Positions 35,138 through 43,893 are shown, counted from the first letter of the stretch. The stretch: 64,000 nucleotides of DNA from Burkholderiales bacterium (GCA_021414305.1 JAIOOS010000013.1:1-64000), one strand, 5' to 3'. Numbers and translations are program-made. The notes: generated by a model from the sequence alone, not told the origin.

Positions 35138-36121
35138 ATGAAGGTCGCCGTCGTCGGCCTGGGCGCCGTGGGCGGCCTGATCGCCGCGCGCATGGCGGCC
35201 GCCGGACACGCGGTCTCGGCACTGGCGCGCGGAGCGACCCTGGCGAACGTGCGCGAGCGCGGCCTGATCGTCGAATCGGGCGGAAGGCGATCGATCGCAC
35301 GCATCGCCGCCAGCGACGACGCGAATGCGCTCGGGCCGCACGATCTGGTCGTCATCGCGCTCAAGGCGCCGGCGCTGGCCGCGCTGGCGCCGCGCCTCGT
35401 CCCGCTGCTGGGCGAGGCGACGATCGTGCTGCCGGCAATGAACGGGGTGCCGTGGTGGTTCATGCCCGCGGCCCGGCCCGCGGAGCCGCCCCTCGACAGC
35501 GTCGACCCCGGCGGCCGCCTGCTCGCCGCGCTGCCGATCGCGCGCGTGCTCGGCTGCGTCGTGCACCTCGCGGCCTCGTGCCCCGAGCCCGGGCTCGTGC
35601 GGCACGGCTTCGGCGAGCGCCTGATCGTCGGCGAGCCCGGCGGCGGCGATTCGCCGCGCGTGCGCAGCGTCTGCACCGCGCTCGCCGAGTCGGGCTTCGA
35701 GGCCGAAGCCAGTGCCGACGTGCGCCGCGAGGTCTGGTACAAGCTCTGGGGCAACATGACGATGAACCCGGTCTCCGCCCTGACGGGCGCCGAGAGCAGC
35801 GCGATCCTCGACGACCCGCTGGTCCACGCCTTCATGATGCGCACCATGGCCGAGGCGGCTGCCATCGGCGAGCGCATCGGCTGCCCGATCGCCCAGTCGG
35901 GCGAGGAGCGCATGGGCCTGGCGAGGAAGCTCGGCAGCTTCAAGACCTCGATGCTGCAGGACGCCCTCGCCGGCCGGCCGATCGAGCTCGACGCCCTCGT
36001 CACCGCCGTCCACGAGATCGGCGCCCGGGTCGGCGTGGCCACGCCGAACACCGGCGCCCTGCTCGGCCTCACCCGCCTCATGGCGCAGCAGCGCGGCCTC
36101 TATCCTGGCCGTTCGGCGTAG
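35138..36121 (+). CDS. 2-dehydropantoate 2-reductase family protein
   Basis: A 327-residue ketopantoate-reductase-type protein. GLGAVGGLIAARMA binds NADPH, NGVPWWF resembles the substrate-proximal NG motif, and EVWYKLWGNMTMNPVSALTGA carries the catalytic Lys and Asn. The C-terminal helical domain ends with a Met/Gln-rich helix. Family members include pantothenate-pathway PanE and paralogues of unknown substrate; length and the WWF segment are typical of the betaproteobacterial paralogue, so no symbol is given. It is divergent from the TetR gene. Confidence 0.85.
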   Translation: MKVAVVGLGAVGGLIAARMAAAGHAVSALARGATLANVRERGLIVESGGRRSIARIAASDDANALGPHDLVVIALKAPALAALAPRLVPLLGEATIVLPAMNGVPWWFMPAARPAEPPLDSVDPGGRLLAALPIARVLGCVVHLAASCPEPGLVRHGFGERLIVGEPGGGDSPRVRSVCTALAESGFEAEASADVRREVWYKLWGNMTMNPVSALTGAESSAILDDPLVHAFMMRTMAEAAAIGERIGCPIAQSGEERMGLARKLGSFKTSMLQDALAGRPIELDALVTAVHEIGARVGVATPNTGALLGLTRLMAQQRGLYPGRSA

Positions 36122-36199
36122 CGCCTGCGCATCGCAAGGCGCCGCCCGGCGGCGCCAGCCTTGAGCCGAGCAGGGTTCATGCATTACCCTTCGAGGGTC

Positions 36200-36757
36200 A
36201 TGGAAGTCCTGCAGCTCGACATGTCCGGCCGCCCGCAGGCCTGGATCTCGGCCAAGGAAGCGGCCGTTCTCTACGCCAGCGACGGCGTCGCCTGGACGCT
36301 CGGCGACGCCTTTCACGTGCTGCGCGGCGGCGTGCAGCGGCGCACCGGCATCCAGTCGCGGATCGAGGTGCACCCGATCGTCGCGGTGCGCGGCGCGGTG
36401 CCGAGCCGGGCCTGGCGGCGCACGCCGGCGCTCAGCAACCCCAAGCTCTTCGCCCGCGACCGGCAGGTCTGCGCCTACTGCGCCGGCGAGTTCCACCTCG
36501 ACGATCTGACCCGCGAGCACATCGTGCCCACCTCGCGCGGCGGCGGCGACACCTGGATGAACTGCATCACCGCTTGCCGCGCCTGCAACGGCCACAAGGG
36601 CAACCGCCTGCCGGAAGAGGCGCACATGTCGCTGCACTACCTGCCGTATGTCCCCAGCCTGCACGAGGACATGATCCTGCGCGGCCGGCGCATCCTGGCC
36701 GACCAGATGGAATTCCTGCTCGCCAGCGTGCCGCGCAACAGCCGCCTGCACGGCTGA
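36200..36757 (+). CDS. HNH endonuclease family protein
   Basis: A 185-residue protein. The N-terminal half (MEVLQLDMSGRPQAWISAKEA) matches the common bacterial HNH proteins whose start aligns here. ATGs at 36179 and a TTG at 36161 are possible earlier starts. The HNH domain (about 90-140) has paired zinc cysteines CAYC and CRAC around LTREHIVPTSRGGGDTWMN, with His-Asn catalytic residues. It stands alone without a methylase or phage genes, so a restriction role is not indicated. Confidence 0.85.
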   Translation: MEVLQLDMSGRPQAWISAKEAAVLYASDGVAWTLGDAFHVLRGGVQRRTGIQSRIEVHPIVAVRGAVPSRAWRRTPALSNPKLFARDRQVCAYCAGEFHLDDLTREHIVPTSRGGGDTWMNCITACRACNGHKGNRLPEEAHMSLHYLPYVPSLHEDMILRGRRILADQMEFLLASVPRNSRLHG

Positions 36758-36872
36758 GGCGTTACCCGCTTCACAGTACTTTGCGCGGCATGGCCCGCGC
36801 CGCGCGCTACGCTTCGCATGTGGTCAACTGGCGCCGGCTGTGTGCGTTGCTGGTGGATCCCTGGAGAAAAGC

Positions 36873-37505
36873 ATGAGACTCGTCCTGAGCGCCCTGTTCC
36901 TGGCCTCGCTCGCCGGCTGCGCCACCCCCTACAACGCCGACGTCGTTCATCCGTACGAGGCGCAGCGCATCTCGACGATCTGGGACGCGACCGTCCTCTC
37001 GGTGCGCCCGGTGACGATCGGCGGCCAGCAGACCGGCGCCGGTGCGGCCGTCGGCGCGGTCACCGGCAGCGTCGTCGCGGCCAACGCGGCCAGCTACAGG
37101 AATTCGGGCTGGGCCGGCCTGGTCGGCTTCATCGTCGGCGGCCTGGTCGGCGGCGCCGTCGAGCAGAGCGCGACCACGCAGAACGGGGTCGAGCTGCTGC
37201 TGCAGATGCGAAACGGCGAGCGGCGCTCGATCGTGCAGGCGAACGGCAACGAAGGCTGGGTGGTCGGAGAGCCGGTGGTGCTGGTCACGACGGCCGGCCG
37301 CACCCGTGTGACGCGGGCACCGCAGCCGGGTCAGGCCCCCGGCCAGGGCTATCCCGCGCCCGCCGGCGCGCCGCAGCCGGTGCCGGTGTACCCGCAGTCG
37401 GGCCCGGTCCCGGCGTACCCGCAATCCGGCCCCGTGCCCGCCTATCCGCAGTCGGGCCCGGTGCCGGTCTACCCGCAGCCCGACCCCGGCGCGCCGCGCA
37501 GCTAG
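36873..37505 (+). CDS. Glycine-zipper outer-membrane lipoprotein (SlyB/Pcp-like)
   Basis: A 210-residue lipoprotein. The lipobox LAGC is at about residues 14-17 after a short hydrophobic signal. A 17 kDa-antigen-type glycine zipper follows: GAGAAVGAVTGSVVAANAAS and GLVGFIVGGLVGGAVEQ, then LLLQMRNGERRSIVQ. The C-terminal 60 residues are Pro-rich and end in four tandem nonapeptides of the type PVPxYPQSG. Such tails are unusual in SlyB relatives and suggest cell-wall spanning or binding. Confidence 0.87.
   Translation: MRLVLSALFLASLAGCATPYNADVVHPYEAQRISTIWDATVLSVRPVTIGGQQTGAGAAVGAVTGSVVAANAASYRNSGWAGLVGFIVGGLVGGAVEQSATTQNGVELLLQMRNGERRSIVQANGNEGWVVGEPVVLVTTAGRTRVTRAPQPGQAPGQGYPAPAGAPQPVPVYPQSGPVPAYPQSGPVPAYPQSGPVPVYPQPDPGAPRS
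37377..37484 (+). repeat. Four tandem 27-nt repeats in the lipoprotein gene
   Basis: Each 27-nt unit encodes nine residues: PVPVYPQSG, PVPAYPQSG, PVPAYPQSG and PVPVYPQPD. Synonymous differences between copies (cccgcagtc, cccgcaatc, tccgcagtc) show they are not freshly expanded. In-frame units could vary in number between strains. Confidence 0.9.
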
Positions 37506-37511
37506 AGCCGC

Positions 37512-38234
37512 TCAGTGCCGTGCCAGGTCGAGCGCCTGGCCGAGCGTCTCGAGCAGCGTTCGCCTGATCCTGGGCCAGGCGGGGCCGCCCGCCTCGACAT
37601 AGCGCTGGTTCACCTCGAGCTCGAGGCCGACATAGGCGGAGGGCGGATAGCGCCGGCGCATCACCTGGCAGACACCGTCGCTGGCGCCCAGATAGGGATA
37701 GTTGCGCCGCAGCCGGAGCGCTGCGTCCTTCGAGCGCAGCGCGTCGATCCAGGCAGTCGCGAACGCCACCTCGCCCGGCCGGCGCGGGTCGTAGAGCATG
37801 CCGATGTCGGCTGTGCGAACGTGCCCGTGCAGCTCGGGGGTGAAGCTGTGCGAGGCGACATGGACGACCCGGTCGCCGGCCGCTCTCGCCTCGGCGACGG
37901 CCGTGGCGAGTGCGGCGTCGACCCGCCGCCGGTGCGGGAAGTAGTACGCCTCGAGCAGGCGCCGGCGCTCCGCCCTGGGCAGATGCCGGGTCGCCTCGGA
38001 ATGCAGGTCGGGCGTGCCGACCGAGCGGTTCAGGTCGGCGAGCAGGCGCGTCGTCTCGTCGTAGTGCAGCGGGGCGGCGAAACGCTTCGCCATCTCGCGC
38101 GCCAGCTTCAGCGCGCCCGGGTCCCAGCCGCGATGCGTCGGCAGCAGATGCTCGTGGCCGACGAAGAGCGCGGCGTATTCCTTCGGTACGACGTTGCCGG
38201 CGTGCTCGCAGGTGACGAAGAGGCGATCGGCCAT
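37512..38234 (-). CDS. N-formylglutamate amidohydrolase family protein
   Basis: A 240-residue zinc hydrolase of the FGase family. Family segments are FVTCEHAGNVVP with the metal-binding CEHAG, LPTHRGWDPGAL, DLNRS, HVASHSFTPEL and DIGMLYDPRR, and the late GLELEVNQRYV. It releases formate or a related group from N-formyl amino acids; no histidine-degradation gene is nearby, so the natural substrate is uncertain. It starts 3 nt after the oxygenase gene. Confidence 0.88.
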   Translation of the reverse strand: MADRLFVTCEHAGNVVPKEYAALFVGHEHLLPTHRGWDPGALKLAREMAKRFAAPLHYDETTRLLADLNRSVGTPDLHSEATRHLPRAERRRLLEAYYFPHRRRVDAALATAVAEARAAGDRVVHVASHSFTPELHGHVRTADIGMLYDPRRPGEVAFATAWIDALRSKDAALRLRRNYPYLGASDGVCQVMRRRYPPSAYVGLELEVNQRYVEAGGPAWPRIRRTLLETLGQALDLARH

Positions 38235-38237
38235 GAG

Positions 38238-39212
38238 TCAGAGCACCTTGTGCTTCAGGTCGGGAAAGACCTTGCCGACCTTGCCGAGCAGGTACTCGCC
38301 GTACGTGCCCTCGAAGGCGTGCACGCTGGCGCCGTCCCAGCGGGTCGCGTGGTCGTCGGTCGCGGCGCTCCGGATCGGCGCGATGCGCGCCGCCATGTCC
38401 GGGTCGAAGAACAGCGGGAACGAGAGCCGGTCGCGGCCGCTGGTGTTGAGGCGCACGCGGTGCGGCGTGCTCCGGTAGAGGCCGCCGGTCATGCGGTCGA
38501 GCATGTCGCCGATGTTGCAGACGAAGGAGTCGGCCACCGGCGGCGCCTCGATCCAGCCGCCCGCCGTGCGCACCTGCAGGCCGCCGACGCTGTCCTGGCG
38601 CAGGAGCGTGAGCAGGCCGTAGTCGGTGTGCTCGCCGACGCCGTCGCGCACGTCCACCCCCTCGGGCACCGGGCGGCTCGGGTACAGGAAGATGCGGAAC
38701 AGGATCAGCGGATCGGCGGTGTAGCGGCGCGCGAAGTAGTCGTCGGGCAAAGCGAGCGAACGAGCGATGCCCTCCATGACGCGATGTCCGAGCGCCGTCA
38801 CGGCCGACATCCACGCGTCTATCGTCTGCCGGAAGCCGGGCAGGACGTCGTCGCCGGGCAGGAGATTGCGGCCGTGCAGCGGCACGCCCGCCTGCACCCG
38901 CGGATGGTCCTCGCCGAGCTCGCTGCCGAGGTAGAGGCCTTCCTTCCAGTCGGGCCGTCCCGAGGTCAGCTCGCCGCCGAGCGGGAACCAGCCGCGCCAG
39001 GCACGGCCGCCGAGCGGCATCGCGAAGCGCTGCTTGGTCGCCTCGGGCAGGGCGAAGAACCGATGGCTGAGATCCTCGAGGCGCGGCCCGAGCCCGGGGT
39101 CGATGCCGTGGCCGACGACATAGAAGAAGCCGTGCGCGCGGCAGGCTTCGCCGATGCCGCGCGCGACCTCGTCGGGCGAGGCGCGAAGGTCGATCAGCGG
39201 CAGCGTGTCCAT
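38238..39212 (-). CDS. 2-oxoglutarate/Fe(II)-type oxygenase of the isopenicillin N synthase family
   Basis: A 324-residue jelly-roll oxygenase. The iron triad is His195 and Asp197 (EHTDYG) and His251 (PHRVR); Arg262 and Ser264 (RLSF) bind the 2-oxoglutarate carboxylate. The N-terminal DIOX_N region carries AHGFFYVVGHGI. Related betaproteobacterial genes are annotated only at family level, and the substrate is unknown. Its 3-nt spacing to the amidohydrolase suggests the two act on linked metabolites. Confidence 0.87.
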   Translation of the reverse strand: MDTLPLIDLRASPDEVARGIGEACRAHGFFYVVGHGIDPGLGPRLEDLSHRFFALPEATKQRFAMPLGGRAWRGWFPLGGELTSGRPDWKEGLYLGSELGEDHPRVQAGVPLHGRNLLPGDDVLPGFRQTIDAWMSAVTALGHRVMEGIARSLALPDDYFARRYTADPLILFRIFLYPSRPVPEGVDVRDGVGEHTDYGLLTLLRQDSVGGLQVRTAGGWIEAPPVADSFVCNIGDMLDRMTGGLYRSTPHRVRLNTSGRDRLSFPLFFDPDMAARIAPIRSAATDDHATRWDGASVHAFEGTYGEYLLGKVGKVFPDLKHKVL

Positions 39213-39238
39213 CGCCGGATGCGCGACAGGGTCCCGGG

Positions 39239-40432
39239 TCAGATCCGCGCCAGCGCCTGGCGCAGGTCGGCGCGCAGGTCTTCCACGTCCTCGACGCCGA
39301 CCGAGAGCCGCACCAGCGAATCGCCGATGCCGAGCGCGGCCCGGGTCTCGGCGGGAATGGTCGCGTGGGTCATGATCGCCGGGTGTTCGATCAGGCTCTC
39401 GACGCCGCCCAGGCTCTCGGCGAGCGCGAAGATGCGCACCGCCTCGAGGAAGCGACGCGTGCCGGAGAGGTCGGTCGCCAGGTCGAGCGAGATCATGCCG
39501 CCGAAGCCGTGCATCTGCCGGGTCGCGAGCTGGTGCTGCGGATGCGATGCGAGCCCGGGGTAGTGCACCCGCTTCACCAGCGGCTGCTGCTCCAGCCAGC
39601 GCGCCAGCTCGAGCGCGCTCGCGCAGTGCCGCTCCATGCGCAGCGCCAGCGTCTTGACGCCGCGCAGCACCAGGAAGCTGTCGAACGGACCGGCGATCGC
39701 GCCGACCGCGTTCTGCAGGAAACCCAGCCGCTCGCGCAGCGGCGCGAGCCGGTCGCCGCCGCCGACGACGGCGATGCCGCCAATCACGTCCGAGTGGCCG
39801 TTGAGGTACTTGGTGGTCGAGTGCACGACGATGTCGAATCCGAGCTCGAGCGGCCGCTGCACCCAGGGGCTGGCAAAGGTGTTGTCGGCCGCGCAGAGGA
39901 TGCCGCGCGCATGGCAGATCTCGGCGATGGCGCGCAGGTCCGCCAGGCGCAGCAGCGGATTGGTCGGCGTCTCCACCCAGACCAGCTTCGTCTCGGGCGT
40001 GAGCGCCGCCTGCAGCCGCACCGGATCGGTCAGGTCGACGAAGCTGAAGCGGTGTCCGGCGCTCGCCTTCCTCACCCGCTCGAACAGGCGGAAGGTGCCG
40101 CCGTAGACGTCGTCGCCGGAGACGATGTGCGCGCCGGCGTCGAGCAGCTCGAGCACGGTCGCGATGGCGGCCAGGCCCGAGGCGAACGCGAACGCCTGGG
40201 CCCCGCCTTCGAGGTCGGCGACGCAGCGCTCGAGCGCGAACCGGGTCGGGTTGTGCGAGCGGCCGTAGTCGAAGCCCTTGTGCACCCCCGGGCTCTGCTG
40301 CACGAAGGTCGAGGTCGCGTAGATCGGCGGCATGATCGCGCCGGTGGTCGGGTCGGGCGACTGGCCGGCGTGGATCGCGCGGGTGGCGAAGGCGTGCTCG
40401 GCGCCGGGCTCCTTGTCTGTGGGTTCGCTCAC
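39239..40432 (-). CDS. Cystathionine gamma-lyase/gamma-synthase family PLP enzyme
   Basis: A 397-residue Cys/Met-metabolism PLP enzyme. The PLP lysine is Lys208 in HSTTKYLNGHSDVIGG; FDYGRSHNPTR, ASGLAAI, VETPTNPLL and ADNTFASPW are the other family blocks. The start is GTG at 40432, and GTGA overlaps the CBS gene stop. Next to cystathionine beta-synthase it most likely completes reverse transsulfuration by splitting cystathionine to cysteine. Synthase activity cannot be excluded from sequence. Confidence 0.9.
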   Translation of the reverse strand: MSEPTDKEPGAEHAFATRAIHAGQSPDPTTGAIMPPIYATSTFVQQSPGVHKGFDYGRSHNPTRFALERCVADLEGGAQAFAFASGLAAIATVLELLDAGAHIVSGDDVYGGTFRLFERVRKASAGHRFSFVDLTDPVRLQAALTPETKLVWVETPTNPLLRLADLRAIAEICHARGILCAADNTFASPWVQRPLELGFDIVVHSTTKYLNGHSDVIGGIAVVGGGDRLAPLRERLGFLQNAVGAIAGPFDSFLVLRGVKTLALRMERHCASALELARWLEQQPLVKRVHYPGLASHPQHQLATRQMHGFGGMISLDLATDLSGTRRFLEAVRIFALAESLGGVESLIEHPAIMTHATIPAETRAALGIGDSLVRLSVGVEDVEDLRADLRQALARI

Positions 40433-41799
40433 GTGACGCTTCTCCGCAAATGGTTCAACACGTCGACGCGCGTGATCAGGCCGTGGAAGCCCGACGCGTC
40501 GGCGACGATGGCGACATGGCCGCGGTCGAGCACGGCCTCGACTTCGGCGATGCCGGCGCCCGGGACCAGGGTCTCGGGCGCATCGGTCATGGCCGCGTCG
40601 ACGCGATCCTGGAACCGGTCGACATGGCCGTGCACGCGGGTCAGTACGTCCGATTCGTCGATCACGCCGACCAAACTGCCGCCGGCCAGCACCGGCAACT
40701 GCGAGACGTCGGCGAGGCGCATGCGGTGGTAGGCGGTGAGCAGGGTGTCGTCGGGCGCGACGCTGACGACGCCGCCGTCCTCGGCCCGCCGCGACACCAG
40801 GTCGCGCAGGTCGCCGAAGCGGTGCCGCGCGAGCAGGCCCTGGTCGATCATCCACTGGTCGTTGTAGACCTTGGAGAGGTAGCGCGTGCCGGTGTCGCAG
40901 ACGAAGCTGACGACGCGCTCGGGCTTCGTTCGCGAGCGGCAGTAGCGCAGGGCCGCGGCGAGCAGCGTGCCGGTCGACGAGCCACCGAGGATGCCTTCGG
41001 CGCGCAGCAGCTCGCGCGCGGTGCCGAAGCTCTCGGTGTCGTCGATCGAGTAGGCCTCGCGCACGCCGGACAGGTCGGCGATCGACGGAATGAAGTCCTC
41101 GCCTATGCCTTCCACCGCCCATGAGCCGGCCGTGCCGATCGCCCCGCTGCGGGTGTACTCGGCGACGATCGATCCGGCCGGGTCGGCGAGCACGAAGCCG
41201 AGCTCGGGACGCACCGCGCGGAAGTAGCGCGTCAGGCCGGCGATCGTTCCGCCGGAGCCGACGCCGCAGACGATCGCGTCGAGGTCGTGCCCCATCTGCG
41301 CCCAGATCTCGGGGCCGGTGGTCCGCTCGTGCGCGAGCGGGTTGGCGGGGTTGTTGAACTGGTCGGCGAAGAAGGCGCCGGGAATGTCGCCGGCAAGCCT
41401 TGCCGCCAGGTCCTGGTAGTACGCGGGATGACCCTTGCCGACGTCAGAGCGCGTGACGTGGACCTCGGCGCCGAGCGCCTTCAGGTGCAGCACCTTCTCG
41501 GTCGACATCTTGTCGGGCACGACGAGAACGACGCGGTAGCCCTTGGCGCGCGCGACCAGCGCCAGGCCGAGGCCGGTGTTGCCGGCCGTCGCTTCGACGA
41601 CAGTGCCGCCCGGCCCGAGACGGCCGTCGCGCTCGGCGGCGTCGATCATCGAGAGGCCGACGCGGTCCTTGATCGAGCCGCCAGGGTTCTGCGATTCGAG
41701 CTTGAGGAACAGCGCGCACGGACCGGTGTCGAGCCGCGTCACGCGCACCATCGGCGTGTTGCCGATGAGCTCGAGAACGGCAGGGGCGGGAGTCGACAC
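40429..41799 (-). CDS. Cystathionine beta-synthase (PLP domain plus CBS-domain pair)
   Basis: A 456-residue protein from a GTG start. The PLP domain (about 5-325) has LELIGNTPMVRV, Lys44 in NPGGSIKDRVG, ATAGNTGLGLA and VGSGGTIAGL. Two CBS motifs occupy about 340-395 and 405-453, the latter ending GLITRVDVLNHL. The CBS pair separates it from plain cysteine synthase and implies ligand regulation. An ATG at 41847 would add 16 residues; neither start has a clear ribosome site. It condenses serine and homocysteine to cystathionine. Confidence 0.9.
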   Translation of the reverse strand: MSTPAPAVLELIGNTPMVRVTRLDTGPCALFLKLESQNPGGSIKDRVGLSMIDAAERDGRLGPGGTVVEATAGNTGLGLALVARAKGYRVVLVVPDKMSTEKVLHLKALGAEVHVTRSDVGKGHPAYYQDLAARLAGDIPGAFFADQFNNPANPLAHERTTGPEIWAQMGHDLDAIVCGVGSGGTIAGLTRYFRAVRPELGFVLADPAGSIVAEYTRSGAIGTAGSWAVEGIGEDFIPSIADLSGVREAYSIDDTESFGTARELLRAEGILGGSSTGTLLAAALRYCRSRTKPERVVSFVCDTGTRYLSKVYNDQWMIDQGLLARHRFGDLRDLVSRRAEDGGVVSVAPDDTLLTAYHRMRLADVSQLPVLAGGSLVGVIDESDVLTRVHGHVDRFQDRVDAAMTDAPETLVPGAGIAEVEAVLDRGHVAIVADASGFHGLITRVDVLNHLRRSVT

Positions 41800-42005
41800 G
41801 CCGCGACTGTAGCGCCGCCCCCGTGCAGCGACATCGCGATCGGCCATCGGCCACAGGCATCGGTCCCCTTCTCCTACAGGCGTAGCGGCAGATGCCCGAC
41901 CGCCGCAACGCGGGACCGCTTTTAAGGTGTGAACCAGCTGGTCTCCGAGCCGGCCTTTCAACCCTCTCGGGGCCACTGCCCCTTCACCGTTCCAAGGAGT
42001 TTCAA

Positions 42006-42230
42006 ATGAGCCTTTCCAAGACCCTCACCTCTGCCGTTGCCGCAGTGACCGTTGCCGGTGCCGTCGGCCTCGCCTACGCGCAATCGACCCCCGACACCAG
42101 CACCACGCCGGCGCCCGCGAATGCCGACACGAGCCAGCCGGTGAGCAACACCACGCCGTCTGCCGACAACAGCAGCAACACCTACGTCGCGCCGTCGACG
42201 GACCTCGAGCCCAAGGCCGACCGCAACTGA
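42006..42230 (+). CDS. Small secreted Thr/Ser/Asn-rich protein
   Basis: A 74-residue protein of unknown function. Residues 1-25 are a signal peptide ending AYAQS. The mature 50 residues are low complexity, rich in Thr, Ser, Asn, Pro and Ala, with no Cys. AAGGAG lies 8 nt before the ATG, which is a strong ribosome site. It is divergent from the CBS gene across 206 nt in which I see no clear promoter, and precedes the transpeptidase-like pair. Confidence 0.75.
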   Translation: MSLSKTLTSAVAAVTVAGAVGLAYAQSTPDTSTTPAPANADTSQPVSNTTPSADNSSNTYVAPSTDLEPKADRN

Positions 42231-42292
42231 GGTCGATCCACGGCCATCGGCGTCCCGATCCCGGGCGTCGATGGCCGTCTGCTCGACAAACC

Positions 42293-43108
42293 ATGAAATT
42301 CATTCCTGAAGGTGAGCTGGGGACCGACCTGCTGGCAGGCCTGAAGCAGGGCGTGCTCTATGCCGCCGCCGCCCTGGTCCTCGCCCTGCCTCCGGCAGGT
42401 CTGGCCACCGTGCGGTCACCGACAACCACGCCCGCGCGGGCCAGCACGACCGTGGTCGCGCCCATCGACCGGGGCGGCCCCTTCCGCGCGGCCGATTTCG
42501 ATACCCATTCGGCGTCTGCCGATGCCCGCTTCGTCGCCGACTGGGCCGCCGACTCGGGCGACAGCCGCGGGCTGCCGTACATCATTCTCGACAAGCGCGA
42601 TGCGCGCCTGTTCGTGTTCAGCGCAGACGGCCTGCTGGTCGATACCACGCCGGTGCTGCTGGGCGCGGCCGCAGGCGACGATTCCGTCGAAGACATCGGC
42701 ACACGACCGATATCGCTGGTGCGGCAGGAAGAGAAGACCACTCCCGCCGGTCGCTTCGTCGCCGCTGCCGGTCGCAACGCCTCGCACGAGGACGTGGTCT
42801 GGGTCGACCATGCCGCCGCGGTATCGATGCATCGCGTGCGCCTCGTCGACCCGAAGGAGCGCCGCCTCGAGCGGCTCGCCTCTGCGAATCCGGCCGACCG
42901 TCGCATCTCCTATGGCTGCATCAACGTTCCGGTCGCATTCTTCGAGTCGGTGATCTGGCCGCTGCTGCGCCAGACCCGTGCCGTCGTCTATGTTCTGCCG
43001 GAGACCCGAGCCGTCGGCGAGGTCTTTGCCGGCGCCTACGACGAGAGCATGAAGCTCGCCCGCGCGCAACCGGACCGTCCGCAGGCTGTGAAAATTTCCC
43101 GACAGTAG
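42293..43108 (+). CDS. L,D-transpeptidase-like protein, paralogue 1
   Basis: A 271-residue exported or anchored protein with one hydrophobic segment at about 19-38. The YkuD-like catalytic part (about 95-245) has YIILDKRDARLFVF, KTTPAGRF, His180 (SMHRV) and Cys209 in ISYGCINVP. The canonical SHGC is here SYGC. L,D-transpeptidases crosslink peptidoglycan or attach proteins to it; this variant family could also be a carboxypeptidase. It lies 104 nt before a shorter paralogue with the same His-Cys spacing. Confidence 0.82.
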   Translation: MKFIPEGELGTDLLAGLKQGVLYAAAALVLALPPAGLATVRSPTTTPARASTTVVAPIDRGGPFRAADFDTHSASADARFVADWAADSGDSRGLPYIILDKRDARLFVFSADGLLVDTTPVLLGAAAGDDSVEDIGTRPISLVRQEEKTTPAGRFVAAAGRNASHEDVVWVDHAAAVSMHRVRLVDPKERRLERLASANPADRRISYGCINVPVAFFESVIWPLLRQTRAVVYVLPETRAVGEVFAGAYDESMKLARAQPDRPQAVKISRQ

Positions 43109-43121
43109 TCCGACATCGCGG

Positions 43122-43155
43122 CTCGCCGGCTCCGGCCTGACTCTCGGCCGGCGAG
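43122..43155. other. Inverted repeat between the two transpeptidase-like genes
   Basis: CTCGCCGGC and GCCGGCGAG form a 9-bp stem with a 16-nt loop, 13 nt after the first gene's stop. There is no T-run, so it is not a standard intrinsic terminator; it may mark the 3' end of the first transcript. Confidence 0.4.
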
Positions 43156-43212
43156 ACAATTCCGCTTCTCGTCGGGAGCCTCCGCTCACCGCCGGTCGGG
43201 AGGTGAGTCGGA

Positions 43213-43851
43213 ATGTCAGTTCGGGGTCGGCTGTGGCTGGCAGCGTGTGGATGGTTGTGCGCCGCGGCATGTCAGGCGGCGCCTGACTTCGGCGCCGAGC
43301 GCGCTTCGGGCGATGCCCGCTACGCCTCCGCCTGGGTGCTCGCCGGCGCCGACAACCAGCGTCTGCCGTTCGCCGTGGTCGACAAGCGCGACGCCCGCAT
43401 CTACGTGTTCGAAGCCGGCGGCCGATTGGTCGGGGCCTCTGCGGCGCTGCTCGGCGCCGCGCCCGGCGATTTCGCCGTCGGCGACATGACCGGCCGCGCC
43501 CCCGCGAGCCTGACACCGGCCGAACGCACCACGCCCGCCGGCCGTTTCGCCTCCGAGCCGGGCCGCAACGACAAGGGCGAAGAGATCGTCTGGATCGACT
43601 ACGCCGCCTCGCTCGCGATCCATCGCCTTCGCCCGGCCCCGGCGCAGGAACGGCGGGCGGCGCGCCTGGCGTCGCCGAGCCCGGACGACAACCGGATCTC
43701 CGCGGGCTGCGTCGTCGTTCCGGTCGCGTTCTACGAAACCGTGGTCGCGCCGACGCTGGGCAGCGGCCGCGGCGTGGTTTACGTGCTGCCCGAATCGCGA
43801 CCGGTGCACAGCATGTTCGGCGCGCTCGAGCTCAGCCTCCTCGTCGACTGA
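43213..43851 (+). CDS. L,D-transpeptidase-like protein, paralogue 2
   Basis: A 212-residue secreted paralogue of the upstream gene. The signal peptide is about residues 1-22 (ending CQAAP). Shared blocks are FAVVDKRDARIYVFEAGG, RTTPAGRFASEPGRND, IHRLR (His137) and ISAGCVVVPVAFYETV (Cys166). The His-Cys distance is 29 residues in both. The motif is SAGC, so both the canonical His of SHGC and the Asn of GCxN are replaced. Altered activity or specificity is likely. Confidence 0.8.
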   Translation: MSVRGRLWLAACGWLCAAACQAAPDFGAERASGDARYASAWVLAGADNQRLPFAVVDKRDARIYVFEAGGRLVGASAALLGAAPGDFAVGDMTGRAPASLTPAERTTPAGRFASEPGRNDKGEEIVWIDYAASLAIHRLRPAPAQERRAARLASPSPDDNRISAGCVVVPVAFYETVVAPTLGSGRGVVYVLPESRPVHSMFGALELSLLVD

Positions 43852-43893
43852 CTTGCGGCGCCGCGCGGGCCGCTCGCCTCCAGGCGAGACGCC

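Noticed and set aside
36200..36757. HNH gene as part of a restriction or defence system.
   Set aside because: No methylase, toxin, antitoxin or phage gene adjoins it; its N-terminal region matches widespread solitary HNH proteins.
37377..37484. Short regular repeats as a CRISPR array.
   Set aside because: Units are contiguous, in frame and coding, without spacers.
41800..42005. A riboswitch (SAM or similar) upstream of the CBS gene.
   Set aside because: No recognisable conserved core or terminator pairing was found in this 206-nt gap.
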